A DNA stretch of 64,000 nt, from the NCBI RefSeq assembly GCF_030816965.1, contig NZ_JAUSYQ010000002.1, forward strand, positions 9,290,001 through 9,354,000, written 5' to 3'. This DNA comes from Streptomyces canus (GTDB lineage: Bacteria > Actinomycetota > Actinomycetes > Streptomycetales > Streptomycetaceae). How positions within the stretch are numbered: the first letter of the stretch is position 1; the number at the start of each line of letters is the position of its first letter. The position numbers and the translations under genes were made by a program. The notes beneath the pieces were generated by a model, which worked only from the letters and a program-made list of their open reading frames with translations, did not search any database and was not told the origin of the DNA. This document shows positions 45,218-53,782 of the stretch, one piece after another.

Positions 45218-47562
45218 GTCAGTGCCCGTCCCAGGTAAGGGGCCGTGGCGCTCCCCTCCACCCCGGCCACTTCCCCCGGCGTTCCGGCCGCCACGATCCG
45301 TCCGCCGGCGTCGCCGCCGCCCGGGCCCAGGTCGATGACCCAGTCCGCGCCCGCCACGACCGACATGTCGTGCTCGACGACGATCACCGTGTGGCCGGCG
45401 TCGACGAGGCCGTGGAGTTGGCGCATGAGGACCTCCACGTCGGCCGGGTGGAGGCCGGTCGTGGGTTCGTCGAGGAGGTACAGGGTGTGGGCGCCGCGGA
45501 CGCGCTGGAGTTCGCTCGCGAGCTTGATGCGCTGGGCCTCGCCGCCGGAGAGTTCGGTGGCCGGCTGGCCGAGGCGGAGGTAGCCGAGACCGACGTCGAG
45601 GAGGGTGGTGAGACTGCGGGTCACGGCCGGGGTGTCCGCGAAGAAGTCCGCCGCCGACTCCACCGTGAGGTCGAGCACCTGCGCGATGTTCCGTCCCCGG
45701 TACGTCACGTCGAGCGTGGCGGGGTTGTAGCGGGCCCCGCCGCAGTCCGGGCAGGGGGCATAGGTGCTCGGCAGGAAGAGCAGCTCGACGCTGACGAACC
45801 CCTCGCCCTGGCAGGTCTCGCAGCGCCCTCCCGCCACGTTGAAGGAGAACCGGCCCACACCGTAGCCGCGTTCACGCGCCTCGTCGGTACCGGCGAAGAC
45901 CTTGCGCACGACGTCGAACAGTCCCGTGTAGGTCGCCAGGTTGGAGCGCGGGGTCCGGCCGATCGGCTTCTGGTCGACCGAGACCAGACGGCCCACCCGC
46001 TCCCGCTCCTCCGTGATCTCGCCGACCAGCGTGGACTTGCCCGAGCCCGACACCCCGGTCACGGCGGTGAACACGCCGAGCGGGAACTCGGCCGTCACCC
46101 CGCGCAGGTTGTGCCGGGTGACCGGACCGACCTTCAACCGGCCGCGCCATGACCGCACTTCACGCTTCACCACGGGGGCGCGGTCGAACAGGAACCGAGC
46201 CGTCGCCGAGTCCGCGACCTCGGCCAGCTGCTCCACCGGGCCGCTGTGCAGCACCTGCCCGCCGTGCTCACCCGCCCGCGGCCCGACGTCCACCAGCCAG
46301 TCCGCCCCGCGCATGACGTCCAGCTGGTGCTCCACCACGAACACCGAGTTGCCGGCCGCCTTCAGCCGCGCCAGCACGGTGAGCAGTGCCTCGGTGTCCG
46401 CGGGGTGCAGTCCGGCGGAGGGTTCGTCGAGGACGTACACGACTCCGAACAGCCCGGACCGCAACTGGGTGGCGAGCCGTAGCCGTTGGAGTTCACCGGC
46501 GGACAGGGTGGGCGTGGCGCGGTCCAGGCTGAGATAGCCGAGACCGAGCTCGACGATGGGTGCGATACGGGAGGTGAGGTCGTCGGTGAGGACCCGCGCG
46601 GTCTCGCCGCGGGCGACCAGCGAGGCGGCCAGCTCGGTCAGCGGCAGTGCCGCGAAGTCGGCGATCGTGCGGCCCGCGAAGGTGACCGCCAGCGCCTCCG
46701 GGCGCAGCCTGCTGCCGCCGCAGGCCGGGCACGGGGCGGAGACCAGAAACCCCTCGGCCTTCGCCCTGAGGGTCTGGCTCTTGGAGTCCGCGAACGTCTT
46801 GAGGACATAGCGGCGGGCGCTCATGTACGTGCCCTGGTACGGGCGTTGAATGCGGTCGGCGTCCCGCACCGGGTGCACGGTGACGACCGGTTGCTCGTCG
46901 GTGAACAGGATCCACTCCCGCTGTTCGGCGGGCAGCTCACGCCAGGGCCGGTCCACGTCGTAGCCGAGCGCGTCGAGGATGTCCCGCAGGTTCTTGCCCT
47001 GCCAGGCACCCGGCCACGCCGCGATGGCGCCCTCCCGGATCGACAGCGACGGGTCGGGGACCAGCGACTGTTCGGTCGTACGGTGGACGCGGCCCAGACC
47101 ATGACACTCCGGGCAGGCGCCGACCGCCGTATTGGGGGAGAAGGAGTCCGAGTCGAGCCGTTCGGCGCCCGGCGGGTAGTCACCGGCCCGGGAGAACAGC
47201 ATGCGCAGCGAGTTCGAGAGATTGGTGACGGTCCCCACGGACGAGCGGGACGTCGGCGCCGAACGGCGCTGCTGGAGCGAGACCGCGGGCGGCAGTCCGG
47301 TGATCTCGCCGACCTTCGGCGCGCCCACCTGATGGATCAGCCGGCGCGCGTACGGAGCCACCGACTCGAAGTACCGGCGCTGAGCCTCCGCGTAGATCGT
47401 CCCGAACGCCAGCGACGACTTCCCCGACCCGGACACCCCCGTGAACACGGCCAGCACATCCCGGGGGACATCGACATCCACACCCTTGAGATTGTGCTCA
47501 CGGGCACCGCGGACGCGTACGTAGGGGTCGTGGGAGCCGTCGGGGTCATCGGGGCCGTGCAT
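45205..47562 (-). CDS. UvrA-like ABC-type DNA-binding ATPase (class II, without UvrB-binding domain)
   Basis: A 785-residue UvrA paralogue, shorter than UvrA (about 950). Two ATPase heads: Walker A at about 43 ([14 protein letters not shown]) and 500 ([14 protein letters not shown]), signatures [12 protein letters not shown] and [12 protein letters not shown], Walker [14 protein letters not shown] and [13 protein letters not shown]. Zinc cysteines remain ([26 protein letters not shown]), but the segment after the first Walker A is short, as in UvrA2/DrrC proteins. Such proteins give resistance to DNA-binding drugs or tolerance of damage. Starts next to a divergent frame of no interest; convergent with olsA. 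Confidence 0.92.
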   Translation of the reverse strand: MHGPDDPDGSHDPYVRVRGAREHNLKGVDVDVPRDVLAVFTGVSGSGKSSLAFGTIYAEAQRRYFESVAPYARRLIHQVGAPKVGEITGLPPAVSLQQRRSAPTSRSSVGTVTNLSNSLRMLFSRAGDYPPGAERLDSDSFSPNTAVGACPECHGLGRVHRTTEQSLVPDPSLSIREGAIAAWPGAWQGKNLRDILDALGYDVDRPWRELPAEQREWILFTDEQPVVTVHPVRDADRIQRPYQGTYMSARRYVLKTFADSKSQTLRAKAEGFLVSAPCPACGGSRLRPEALAVTFAGRTIADFAALPLTELAASLVARGETARVLTDDLTSRIAPIVELGLGYLSLDRATPTLSAGELQRLRLATQLRSGLFGVVYVLDEPSAGLHPADTEALLTVLARLKAAGNSVFVVEHQLDVMRGADWLVDVGPRAGEHGGQVLHSGPVEQLAEVADSATARFLFDRAPVVKREVRSWRGRLKVGPVTRHNLRGVTAEFPLGVFTAVTGVSGSGKSTLVGEITEERERVGRLVSVDQKPIGRTPRSNLATYTGLFDVVRKVFAGTDEARERGYGVGRFSFNVAGGRCETCQGEGFVSVELLFLPSTYAPCPDCGGARYNPATLDVTYRGRNIAQVLDLTVESAADFFADTPAVTRSLTTLLDVGLGYLRLGQPATELSGGEAQRIKLASELQRVRGAHTLYLLDEPTTGLHPADVEVLMRQLHGLVDAGHTVIVVEHDMSVVAGADWVIDLGPGGGDAGGRIVAAGTPGEVAGVEGSATAPYLGRALTSGT

Positions 47563-47572
47563 GAGAACGACT

Positions 47573-48571
47573 CTAACCGGAGGTGATCGTTGCCAGCCGC
47601 CGGTAGGAGTCCAGCAGGGCCCCGCGGTCGTACGTGCTGGTCGTGACCAGGACCTCCTGGGCCGCCGTCTCCTTCAGTACCGTCTCCAGCTCGTGGGCGA
47701 CCTGTTCCTCGGTGCCGGCGATGTGCCCGGCGAGACCGCCCTCGTAGAAGCCGCGTTCCTTCTCCGTCATCGCGAGACCCTCGACGCGCTCCACAGGCGG
47801 GAGCGGCGGGAAGGTGCCGTGCGTGCGGGAGTACGCCATCGCCCAGGCCTCCGGGATCAGCAGGCGCCGTGCCTCCTCCGGGGTGGCGGCCACCGCGACC
47901 GTCCCGGAGATGACGACGTACGGCTCCCGCGCCCAGGGAGAGGGCCGGAAATGCGCGCGGTAGTGGTCGATGCCCCGCTGCATCTTCTCTCGGTTCCTGA
48001 GGTCGCCGATGACCATCGGCAGGCCCGCGCGGGCCGCGATCGTGGCCCCCTCGCCCATGGCCAGCACGAAAGGCGGCACGGTCAGGCCTTCGGCCGGTCG
48101 GGCGTGCACGCCCGTCGGGGAGGTGCCGCGGAACCAGCCCAGCAGTTCCTCCAGCTGTACGGCGAAGTCGTCGGCGTCGTCCTTGCCGCGGCCCAGCGCC
48201 TTGCGCACACCGTCGGTGAACCCGACCGAGCGACCCAGGCCCATGTCGATCCGGCCGGGGAAGAGGGACTCGAGCACACCGAACTGTTCGGCGACGACCA
48301 GGGGTTGGTGGTTGGGCAGCATCACACCGCCGGTGCCCACCCGGATCCTGTCCGTGGCGGAGGCGACGGCGGCTGCCAGCACCGTCGGTGCGGAGCCCGC
48401 GACTCCCGGCACGCCGTGGTGCTCCGAGACCCAGAAGCGGTGGTAGCCGAGCCCCTCCAGCTCCCGTGCCAGCCGGACGGTGTCCTGCAGCGCCTGCGCG
48501 TTCGTGCCGCCCTCGCGGGTGCGGGAGCGGTCCAGGACGGAGAAGCGGGTGGCGGCGATCACGGAACTCAC
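47573..48571 (-). CDS. LLM-class flavin-dependent oxidoreductase
   Basis: A 332-residue bacterial-luciferase-like monooxygenase of the MsnO8/YhbW type. Marks: LGYHRFWVSEHHGVPGVAG, TDRIRVGTGGVMLPNHQPLVVAEQFG and FPGRIDMGLGRSVG. It probably uses reduced FMN to oxidise a small molecule; the substrate is unknown. GTG 48571 (VSSVIAATRF) fits the usual first strand. The gene ends 10 bases before the UvrA-like start, so they may be co-transcribed. Confidence 0.88.
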   Translation of the reverse strand: MSSVIAATRFSVLDRSRTREGGTNAQALQDTVRLARELEGLGYHRFWVSEHHGVPGVAGSAPTVLAAAVASATDRIRVGTGGVMLPNHQPLVVAEQFGVLESLFPGRIDMGLGRSVGFTDGVRKALGRGKDDADDFAVQLEELLGWFRGTSPTGVHARPAEGLTVPPFVLAMGEGATIAARAGLPMVIGDLRNREKMQRGIDHYRAHFRPSPWAREPYVVISGTVAVAATPEEARRLLIPEAWAMAYSRTHGTFPPLPPVERVEGLAMTEKERGFYEGGLAGHIAGTEEQVAHELETVLKETAAQEVLVTTSTYDRGALLDSYRRLATITSG

Positions 48572-48647
48572 ACAGGGTTCAACGCGTGACCGGGTGGGGT
48601 ATTCCCGCCGGAAAACCGGATGACCGCGATCGCCGCAGGTCAGCACA

Positions 48648-49328
48648 ATGGACGGCGTGACCGTCCAGAACATCCTGCTCTCCGGCATCGTCGGCTCGAC
48701 CGCGTACGGACTCGCCCGCGAGGGCTCCGACGTGGACCGGCTCGGCATGTTCGCCGCGCCCACCGAGACCCTGCTCGGCCTGCACACGCCGAAGGAGTCC
48801 CACGTCACCACGGCACCGGACCGCACCCTGCACGAGGCGGCGAAGTGGTGCCGGCTCGCCCTCGGCGGCAATCCGACCGTGATGGAGCTGGTCTGGCTGC
48901 CGGACGAGCTGTACGAGGTGCGCACCCCGCTGGGCGACGAACTCATCGGCATCCGCGGGTCGTTCCTGAGCGCCCAGCGGGTCCGGGACGCCTATCTCGG
49001 GTACGCCACCCATCAGTTCAGGAAACTGGAGAGCCGCGCCGGCGACCACCGCACCGCCAAGCACGCCCGGCATCTGAAGCGGCTCTGCCACCAGGGTCTG
49101 GAGCTGTACACCACCGGACGGCTCGCGGTGCGGGTCGTGGACCCCGAGGAGTACCACCGCTTCGGGGACGCCGTCGCCGCCGATCCCGCGTCGGCCCGGT
49201 CACTGCTCGCCCACTACGAGACCGCGTTCACCGAGACCCGCAGTGTCCTGCCGGACCGGCCCGACGAGGCACCGGCCGAGGCGTGGCTGCGCCGCGTCCG
49301 CGCGGAGTTCTACGACACGGCGGCGTGA
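48648..49328 (+). CDS. Nucleotidyltransferase, RlaP/DNA polymerase beta-like
   Basis: A 226-residue protein. The N-terminal nucleotidyltransferase site is clear: LSGIVGSTAYGLAREGSDVDRLGMF, with the G-S motif and D-x-D metal carboxylates. FRKLESRAGDH and KHARHLKRLCHQGLELYTTGRLAV follow. This arrangement matches the family once named the RNA-repair pathway polymerase-beta group (RlaP). Substrate unknown. Its 3' end overlaps the converging COG0523 remnant by 19 bases. Confidence 0.8.
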   Translation: MDGVTVQNILLSGIVGSTAYGLAREGSDVDRLGMFAAPTETLLGLHTPKESHVTTAPDRTLHEAAKWCRLALGGNPTVMELVWLPDELYEVRTPLGDELIGIRGSFLSAQRVRDAYLGYATHQFRKLESRAGDHRTAKHARHLKRLCHQGLELYTTGRLAVRVVDPEEYHRFGDAVAADPASARSLLAHYETAFTETRSVLPDRPDEAPAEAWLRRVRAEFYDTAA

Positions 49329-49785
49329 GCGTGGGCTGCAGCGGCCTCGTGGTCACAGGTGTCGTCGACGCCGTACGTCTCCCAGGCGGGGAAGGGGTCC
49401 ACGAGCGGGCGGTCCTCGTCCGGGGCCATGAGGCAGGCCGCCAGGGCTCTGCGCAGTCCGTCCTGTGCGCACTGCGTCCCGATGAAGACCAGTTCCTGCG
49501 CGTACGGCGCCTCGATGTCCCTCGCGGCGGACGGCTCGAACCGGGCCACCGAGCCGGCCTGTGACCACAGGCCCGTCACCTGTGGGCGGCCGGCCAGGGT
49601 GAAGAAGCCCTTCGAGCGCAGGATCCGCCCGTACGCCCCGCTGTCCAGCTCCTCGGTGACGAAGTCCCACAACCGGCCCGGGTGGAAAAGGAGTTCGGAG
49701 CGGAAGACGGTGGAGGAGACGCCGTCGTCTTGCCCGCCCCGAGGAAGCCGGAGACAACGGTGACGGGCAGGCGGTCGTACGGCAT
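49310..49785 (-). pseudogene. COG0523 (CobW-type) GTPase remnant, internal deletion plus frameshift
   Basis: ATG 49785 opens MPYDRLPVTVVSGFLGAGKTT, the usual start and P-loop of a COG0523 metal chaperone. After about 22 codons the matching frame is lost: in another frame comes VFRSELLFHPGRLWDFV, the start of the CobW C-terminal domain, which runs to TAG at 49310 (RSKGFFTLAGRPQVTGLWSQAG, TQCAQDGLRRALAACLM). The 200 or more residues between, with the switch, GTP and zinc-binding CxCC motifs, are missing. It follows the zinc-free L32 gene after 12 bases. Intact relatives deliver zinc during zinc shortage; this copy cannot. Confidence 0.85.
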
Positions 49786-49797
49786 CGGACCCGGCCC

Positions 49798-49968
49798 TCA
49801 GCCCTCGGGGCGCAGCAGGCCGCGCTCGTACGCCTTGACCAGGTTCTGCGGGACGAGATGTGCGACGCCCTCGATCGTGACCGGCACCAGCTGGGTGGTG
49901 GTGGCCTTCCACTGCGAACGACGGTGGCGGGTGTTGCTGCGGGACATCTTCCGCTTGGGGACAGCCAT
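49798..49968 (-). CDS. rpmF: 50S ribosomal protein L32, zinc-independent form
   Basis: A 56-residue L32: [21 protein letters not shown] is the canonical start. The zinc form has two CxxC pairs; here the corresponding region ([24 protein letters not shown]) has no cysteine, so this is the C-minus paralogue used when zinc is scarce. GAGGAGG precedes the ATG and partly lies in a hairpin. The Zur-like site upstream and the COG0523 remnant downstream support zinc control. Confidence 0.93.
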   Translation of the reverse strand: MAVPKRKMSRSNTRHRRSQWKATTTQLVPVTIEGVAHLVPQNLVKAYERGLLRPEG

Positions 49969-49979
49969 GGCGGGAACCT

Positions 49980-50001
49980 CCTCGGTGGGTGAGCACCGAG
50001 G
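49980..50001 (-). promoter_or_regulatory. Leader hairpin overlapping the rpmF ribosome-binding site
   Basis: On the transcript, CCTCGGTG pairs with CACCGAGG (8 bp, loop of 6). The second arm runs into GAGGAGG, so folding would hide part of the Shine-Dalgarno sequence of the L32 gene. Confidence 0.5.
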
Positions 50002-50009
50002 ACGCTACA

Positions 50010-50030
50010 TGAAAATGGATCCCATTAACA
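50010..50030. promoter_or_regulatory. Candidate Zur operator
   Basis: TGAAAATGG-ATC-CCATTAACA is a 21-bp imperfect palindrome, 41 bases before the L32 start, in an AT-rich patch unlike its surroundings. The left half equals the half-site of actinobacterial Zur boxes (TGAAAAT); the spacing is a little wider than the usual 7-1-7. The zinc-free L32 gene makes Zur the natural candidate. Confidence 0.55.
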
Positions 50031-50031
50031 A

Positions 50032-50460
50032 TCAGCGGCGGCGACGGGACCGTACCCGGGCCTCCCGCGGCGGCTCGATGAACTGCAGCTCCAGCGTGAG
50101 CGGCGGCTCGGCGACCCCCGGGCCGCCCGCGGCCGCCCACTGCACGACCTCCTCGGTGCCCTCGTCGTCCATGACGAACCCGATCCAGGCGGCCCGGCCA
50201 CCCGCCCGGCGCCCGGCTGCGGAGGGCCGCACGACGATGACGTTCGCCTGGTCGCAGGGGCCCAGGCAGTCGGTCGTACGGACCTGGAAGCCGTGCTCGG
50301 CCGCCCCCGCCCGCAGCAGCTCCAGCTGCCAGGGATGGTCGGTGCCGGGGTGCTTGCGGACGTCGCCGCAGCAGCAGCCCCGGCAGACGACGACGGTGCA
50401 GGAGGCGGAGCCGATCAGGGAGGAGCGGGGCGTCGAGGACATGGAAGAAGCATGATCCAT
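50032..50460 (-). CDS. (2Fe-2S) ferredoxin-like protein, thioredoxin-fold type
   Basis: A protein of about 142 residues. VVVCRGCCCGD near residue 24 and TTDCLGPCDQANVIVV near 63 give the C-x(n)-C ... C-x3-C pattern of small thioredoxin-like 2Fe-2S proteins (the form also appended to some (2Fe-2S) ferredoxin-domain proteins). The tail is Arg-rich. Start may be ATG 50460 or 50442; neither has a clear ribosome site. The stop lies 2 bases from the Zur-like palindrome. A role in the zinc locus is suggested only by position. Confidence 0.72.
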   Translation of the reverse strand: MDHASSMSSTPRSSLIGSASCTVVVCRGCCCGDVRKHPGTDHPWQLELLRAGAAEHGFQVRTTDCLGPCDQANVIVVRPSAAGRRAGGRAAWIGFVMDDEGTEEVVQWAAAGGPGVAEPPLTLELQFIEPPREARVRSRRRR

Positions 50461-50494
50461 GCGGTTCGCGCCCCGGGCCACCGGGTCGGCCGGA

Positions 50495-51700
50495 TCAGAA
50501 CCTCGCTCCTATGGCGGCCCCGCTCCGCGGCACCAGGAACGACGGCGCCGACGGCAGTGAACCGTCGGCCCCGCGTGCGCCCGTGAGCGGCGCCGGATCC
50601 GTGCTCAGTACCGAGGACGCGTTCCACGTGCCGCCCAGATCCCAGGAGTTCCCGCTGGAGACGGTGGCCGAGCCGAGTGCGGCGGCCTTGGCGTCGGCGA
50701 CGGACAGGTTCGCGGTCAGCCTGGCCGTGCCGCCCGAGACGTCGGCGTCGAAGCCGGTACCGCCGTTGGCCCACGTGGTGGTGCGCGACAGGGCGAGGGC
50801 GCCGGTGTTGCCGTTGTCCGTCACGCCGTGCGCCGCGTTCTTGAAGGCGATCGAGTTGCGCAGGGTGTGCGCCACCGCCGGTGCCGGGCTGCCGCCGCCG
50901 AGCTTGAAGCCGTTGCCGTCGCCCGCGAAGTCGGGGAAGCTCCAGCGGTTGAAACCGTTGCCGTACGCGATCGTGTTCTCGACGAGGACCGGCGAGGTGA
51001 ACTTCCAGTCGTCGAAGCCGTCGTCGACGTTGTTCCACAGCCGGGCGCCCCGCACCACGTTGCCGGTGCCCGAACCCTCCTTGATGGCCAGCCCGTCGGC
51101 GCTCTCGCCGTTCTTGCGCGGGTCGCGGTTGGCGTAACTGTCCAGGTCCAGGATCTGGTTGCCGCTGGACGCGCCCTGGAGCTGGAAGCCGGACTCGTAG
51201 TTGTCGTGGGTCTTCAGACGGGCGAAGACATTGCCGTTGCACCCGTCGCAGTAGACGCCGTAGGGGCCGTTGACGATCTCCAGGTCCGAGATCCGCCAGT
51301 ACGACGCCTCCTGGTGGATCGCCCCGCGCTCGGCCCGCGGGATGCTGCCGCCGACCGGGGTGTGGCTGGCGGCCAGCTGCTCGCCGTCGATCACGACCCG
51401 TTCGCCCTGATAGGCGCCGAGAGAGATGGGCTGGGACGCGGTGCCGGAGGTGGCGATGGTGATGTTGTCGGTGAGCGCGTAGGTCCCGGCCCGTACGGCG
51501 ATGGTGTCGCCGGGCTTCGCCAGGTCCACGGCCCGCTGGACGGTGCGCAAGGGCCGGTCGAGGGTGCCCGGGGCGGTGTCGTTCCCGTCCGTCGCCACCA
51601 CCAGCGTCGTCGGCGCCGCGGACGCCTGGGTCGCCGGTAATGCCGTCATCAGTACGGCGCTCACCGCTGCCGCCGTCCAGATCGCCTTGTTCACGTGCAT
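50495..51700 (-). CDS. Secreted parallel beta-helix protein, pectate lyase PL9-like
   Basis: A 401-residue exported protein: signal peptide (about 1-29, ending ASA), then a right-handed beta-helix. GTLDRPLRTVQRAVDLAKPGDTI is the DUF1565-like first rung found in PL9/PelL proteins, and SADGLAIKEGSGTGNVVRG, NNVDDGFDDWKF and GNGFKLGG form the calcium- and substrate-binding turns. It probably cleaves pectic or another uronic polysaccharide. ATG 51700 follows GGAGA (GGCGGGAGACCCC). No linked transporter or regulator. Confidence 0.87.
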   Translation of the reverse strand: MHVNKAIWTAAAVSAVLMTALPATQASAAPTTLVVATDGNDTAPGTLDRPLRTVQRAVDLAKPGDTIAVRAGTYALTDNITIATSGTASQPISLGAYQGERVVIDGEQLAASHTPVGGSIPRAERGAIHQEASYWRISDLEIVNGPYGVYCDGCNGNVFARLKTHDNYESGFQLQGASSGNQILDLDSYANRDPRKNGESADGLAIKEGSGTGNVVRGARLWNNVDDGFDDWKFTSPVLVENTIAYGNGFNRWSFPDFAGDGNGFKLGGGSPAPAVAHTLRNSIAFKNAAHGVTDNGNTGALALSRTTTWANGGTGFDADVSGGTARLTANLSVADAKAAALGSATVSSGNSWDLGGTWNASSVLSTDPAPLTGARGADGSLPSAPSFLVPRSGAAIGARF

Positions 51701-51785
51701 GGGGTCTCCCGCCTCGGCCTGACTGCTGTATCGCCAGGCAGTGGTCGCCCGGGGCGGGAAGGTTGCCGGGTCTAGGGTGGGTGAG

Positions 51786-52277
51786 GTGACCGACAGCAGC
51801 AAGCGCCCGCTCGCCGTGTTCGACCTGGACAACACCCTGGCCGACACGGCCCACCGGCAGCGGTTCCTGGAGCGCAGGCCGCGCGACTGGGACGCCTTCT
51901 TCGCGGCCGCTCCGGAGGATCCGCCGATCCCTGAGGGCATCGCGCTGGTGCTGGAGCGCGCCGAGGAGTGCGAGATCCGCTACCTCACCGGGCGGCCCGA
52001 GCGCTGCCGGCGCGACACGCTGGCCTGGCTCGGCGCACAGGGGCTCCCCGAGGGGCGCGTGTACATGCGGCGCAACGACGACCGGCGGCCCGCCCGGCGC
52101 ACCAAGCTGGAGATCCTGAAGCAGCTCGCCCGCACCCGCGAGATCCGGGTCCTGGTGGACGACGACGAGTTGGTCTGCGAGGACGCCGAACGCGCCGGAT
52201 TCACCGTCGTACGGGCACGCTGGACCGCCCCTTCCGCGGCGCTGGAGGTGGCCCAGGAGCGGGAGGGGCGGACCTGA
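51786..52277 (+). CDS. HAD-family phosphatase resembling the polynucleotide kinase phosphatase domain
   Basis: A 163-residue HAD phosphatase: motif I VFDLDNTLADT (nucleophile Asp), motif II Thr in RYLTGRPERCR, motif III region RRTKLEIL and acidic motif IV VLVDDDELVCEDA. The TGRPE...R..T..WL pattern is that of the phosphatase part of T4-type polynucleotide kinase. It could remove 3'-phosphates from nucleic acid ends or a small-molecule phosphate. Start GTG 51786, preceded by GGGTGAG. Divergent from the PL9-like gene. Confidence 0.82.
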   Translation: MTDSSKRPLAVFDLDNTLADTAHRQRFLERRPRDWDAFFAAAPEDPPIPEGIALVLERAEECEIRYLTGRPERCRRDTLAWLGAQGLPEGRVYMRRNDDRRPARRTKLEILKQLARTREIRVLVDDDELVCEDAERAGFTVVRARWTAPSAALEVAQEREGRT

Positions 52278-52283
52278 GAGCGG

Positions 52284-52499
52284 TCAGCCGGACTCGTCCA
52301 GGCGGAAGCCGACCTTCAGCCCCACCTGCCAGTGCTGGATCTGTCCGTCCTCGATCTGGCCCCGCACTTGGGTCACCTCGAACCAGTCGAGGTTGCGCAG
52401 GGTCTGCGAGGCACGGGTGATGGCGTTGCGGACCGCCTGGTCGACGCCGTCCGGCGAGGTGCCGACGATCTCGGTCACCCGGTAGGTGTGGTTCGTCAT
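52284..52499 (-). CDS. Dodecin family protein
   Basis: A 71-residue dodecin, exactly family size. [22 protein letters not shown] and [31 protein letters not shown] include the flavin-stacking tryptophan and glutamine/histidine positions. Dodecins form hollow 12-mers that store or buffer flavins (or CoA). Convergent with the HAD gene, 6 bases apart, and divergent from the MalY-type gene. Confidence 0.93.
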   Translation of the reverse strand: MTNHTYRVTEIVGTSPDGVDQAVRNAITRASQTLRNLDWFEVTQVRGQIEDGQIQHWQVGLKVGFRLDESG

Positions 52500-52558
52500 G
52501 GTTCCACGGTGCCTCAGGCGGCGGCGGAGCGCGAGCTGTCCGACCCTATCGTTGGCCC

Positions 52559-53743
52559 ATGGACGGTATGCCTCGTGAGACCCCTGCCCCCGCCGAGGTG
52601 AATCCCCTGCGCCGGCTCACCCTGGAGCAGCTCCGACGGCGTACGAGCATGAAGTGGCGGACCTACCCGGAGGACGTACTGCCGCTGTGGGTCGCCGAGA
52701 TGGACGTCCCCCTGGCCGAGCCGGTCGCGCGGGCCGTCCGGGACGCGGTGGCGCTGGGAGACACCGGATACCCGGCCGGGACGGCGTACGCCGAGGCGCT
52801 GGCCGACTTCGCGCGCACGCGGTGGAGCTGGGACGGGCTCGCGGTGGAGCGTACGGCGATCGTCCCGGACGTCATGCTGGGCGTCGTCGAGATGCTCAAG
52901 CTGGTCTCCGGACCGGGCGATCCGGTGGTCGTCAACTCGCCCGTGTACCCGCCCTTCTACCCGTTCGTCGGAAACATGGGCCGGCAGGTCGTCGAGGCTC
53001 AGCTCGGTGCGGACGGCCGGATCGACTTCGAGGTCCTGGAGGGCGTCTTCGCGCGGGTGCGCAAGGGCGCGGCCCGGCCCGCCTATCTGCTGTGCAGCCC
53101 GCACAACCCGACCGGCGCCGTCCACTCCGCCGACGAGCTGGCGGACGTCGCGGCGCTGGCGCGGACGTACGGCGTGCGGGTCGTGGCCGACGAGATCCAC
53201 GCCCCGCTCATGGCGGCGGGTGCGACGTTCGTCCCCTACCTGAGTGTGCCCGGCGCGGGGAGCGGGCTGTCGCTGATGTCGGCCTCCAAGGCGTGGAACC
53301 TGGCCGGTCTCAAAGCCGCCGTGGCCGTCGCCGGGCCCGACGCGGCCGACGACCTCGCGCGCCTTCCCGAAGAGGTCGGTCACGGTCCCAGCCATGTCGG
53401 CGTCATCGCCCACACCGCCGCGCTGAGGGACGGCGGCGCCTGGCTCGACGCACTGCTCACCGGCCTCGACGACAACCGCCGGCTGCTGGCCGGGCTCCTC
53501 GCCGAGGCGCTGCCCGCCGTGCGCCACGAACCGGCCCAGGCCACCTACCTCGCCTGGCTGGACTGCCGCGCGCTGGATCTGCCCGGCGATCCGGCGGACG
53601 TCTTCCTGGAGCATGGCCGGGTCGCCCTGAACTCCGGCGTCCCGTTCGGCACCGGGGGCGCCGGCTTCGTACGGCTGAACCTGGCGACGTCTCCCGAGCT
53701 GATCACCGAGGCGGTCCGGCGGATGGCCGCGGCCCTCGACTGA
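52559..53743 (+). CDS. MalY/PatB-type PLP-dependent C-S lyase/aminotransferase
   Basis: A 394-residue fold-type-I PLP enzyme. [26 protein letters not shown] is the MalY/PatB start; [24 protein letters not shown] and [10 protein letters not shown] line the cofactor, and the PLP lysine is in [12 protein letters not shown]. Such proteins cleave cystathionine or other cysteine S-conjugates. It converges on the ergothioneine operon, whose final step needs a PLP C-S lyase (EgtE), so it is a candidate for that step; the evidence is positional. Confidence 0.9.
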   Translation: MDGMPRETPAPAEVNPLRRLTLEQLRRRTSMKWRTYPEDVLPLWVAEMDVPLAEPVARAVRDAVALGDTGYPAGTAYAEALADFARTRWSWDGLAVERTAIVPDVMLGVVEMLKLVSGPGDPVVVNSPVYPPFYPFVGNMGRQVVEAQLGADGRIDFEVLEGVFARVRKGAARPAYLLCSPHNPTGAVHSADELADVAALARTYGVRVVADEIHAPLMAAGATFVPYLSVPGAGSGLSLMSASKAWNLAGLKAAVAVAGPDAADDLARLPEEVGHGPSHVGVIAHTAALRDGGAWLDALLTGLDDNRRLLAGLLAEALPAVRHEPAQATYLAWLDCRALDLPGDPADVFLEHGRVALNSGVPFGTGGAGFVRLNLATSPELITEAVRRMAAALD

Positions 53744-53744
53744 C

Positions 53745-53774
53745 CGCGGGGACCGGCCAGAACCGGCCCCCGCG
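53745..53774. terminator. Bidirectional hairpin between the MalY-type gene and egtD
   Basis: CGCGGGGACCGG (53745-53756) and CCGGCCCCCGCG (53763-53774) pair at 11 of 12 positions over a 6-base loop, between convergent stops 39 bases apart. Confidence 0.7.
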
Positions 53775-53782
53775 AGTCCGTG

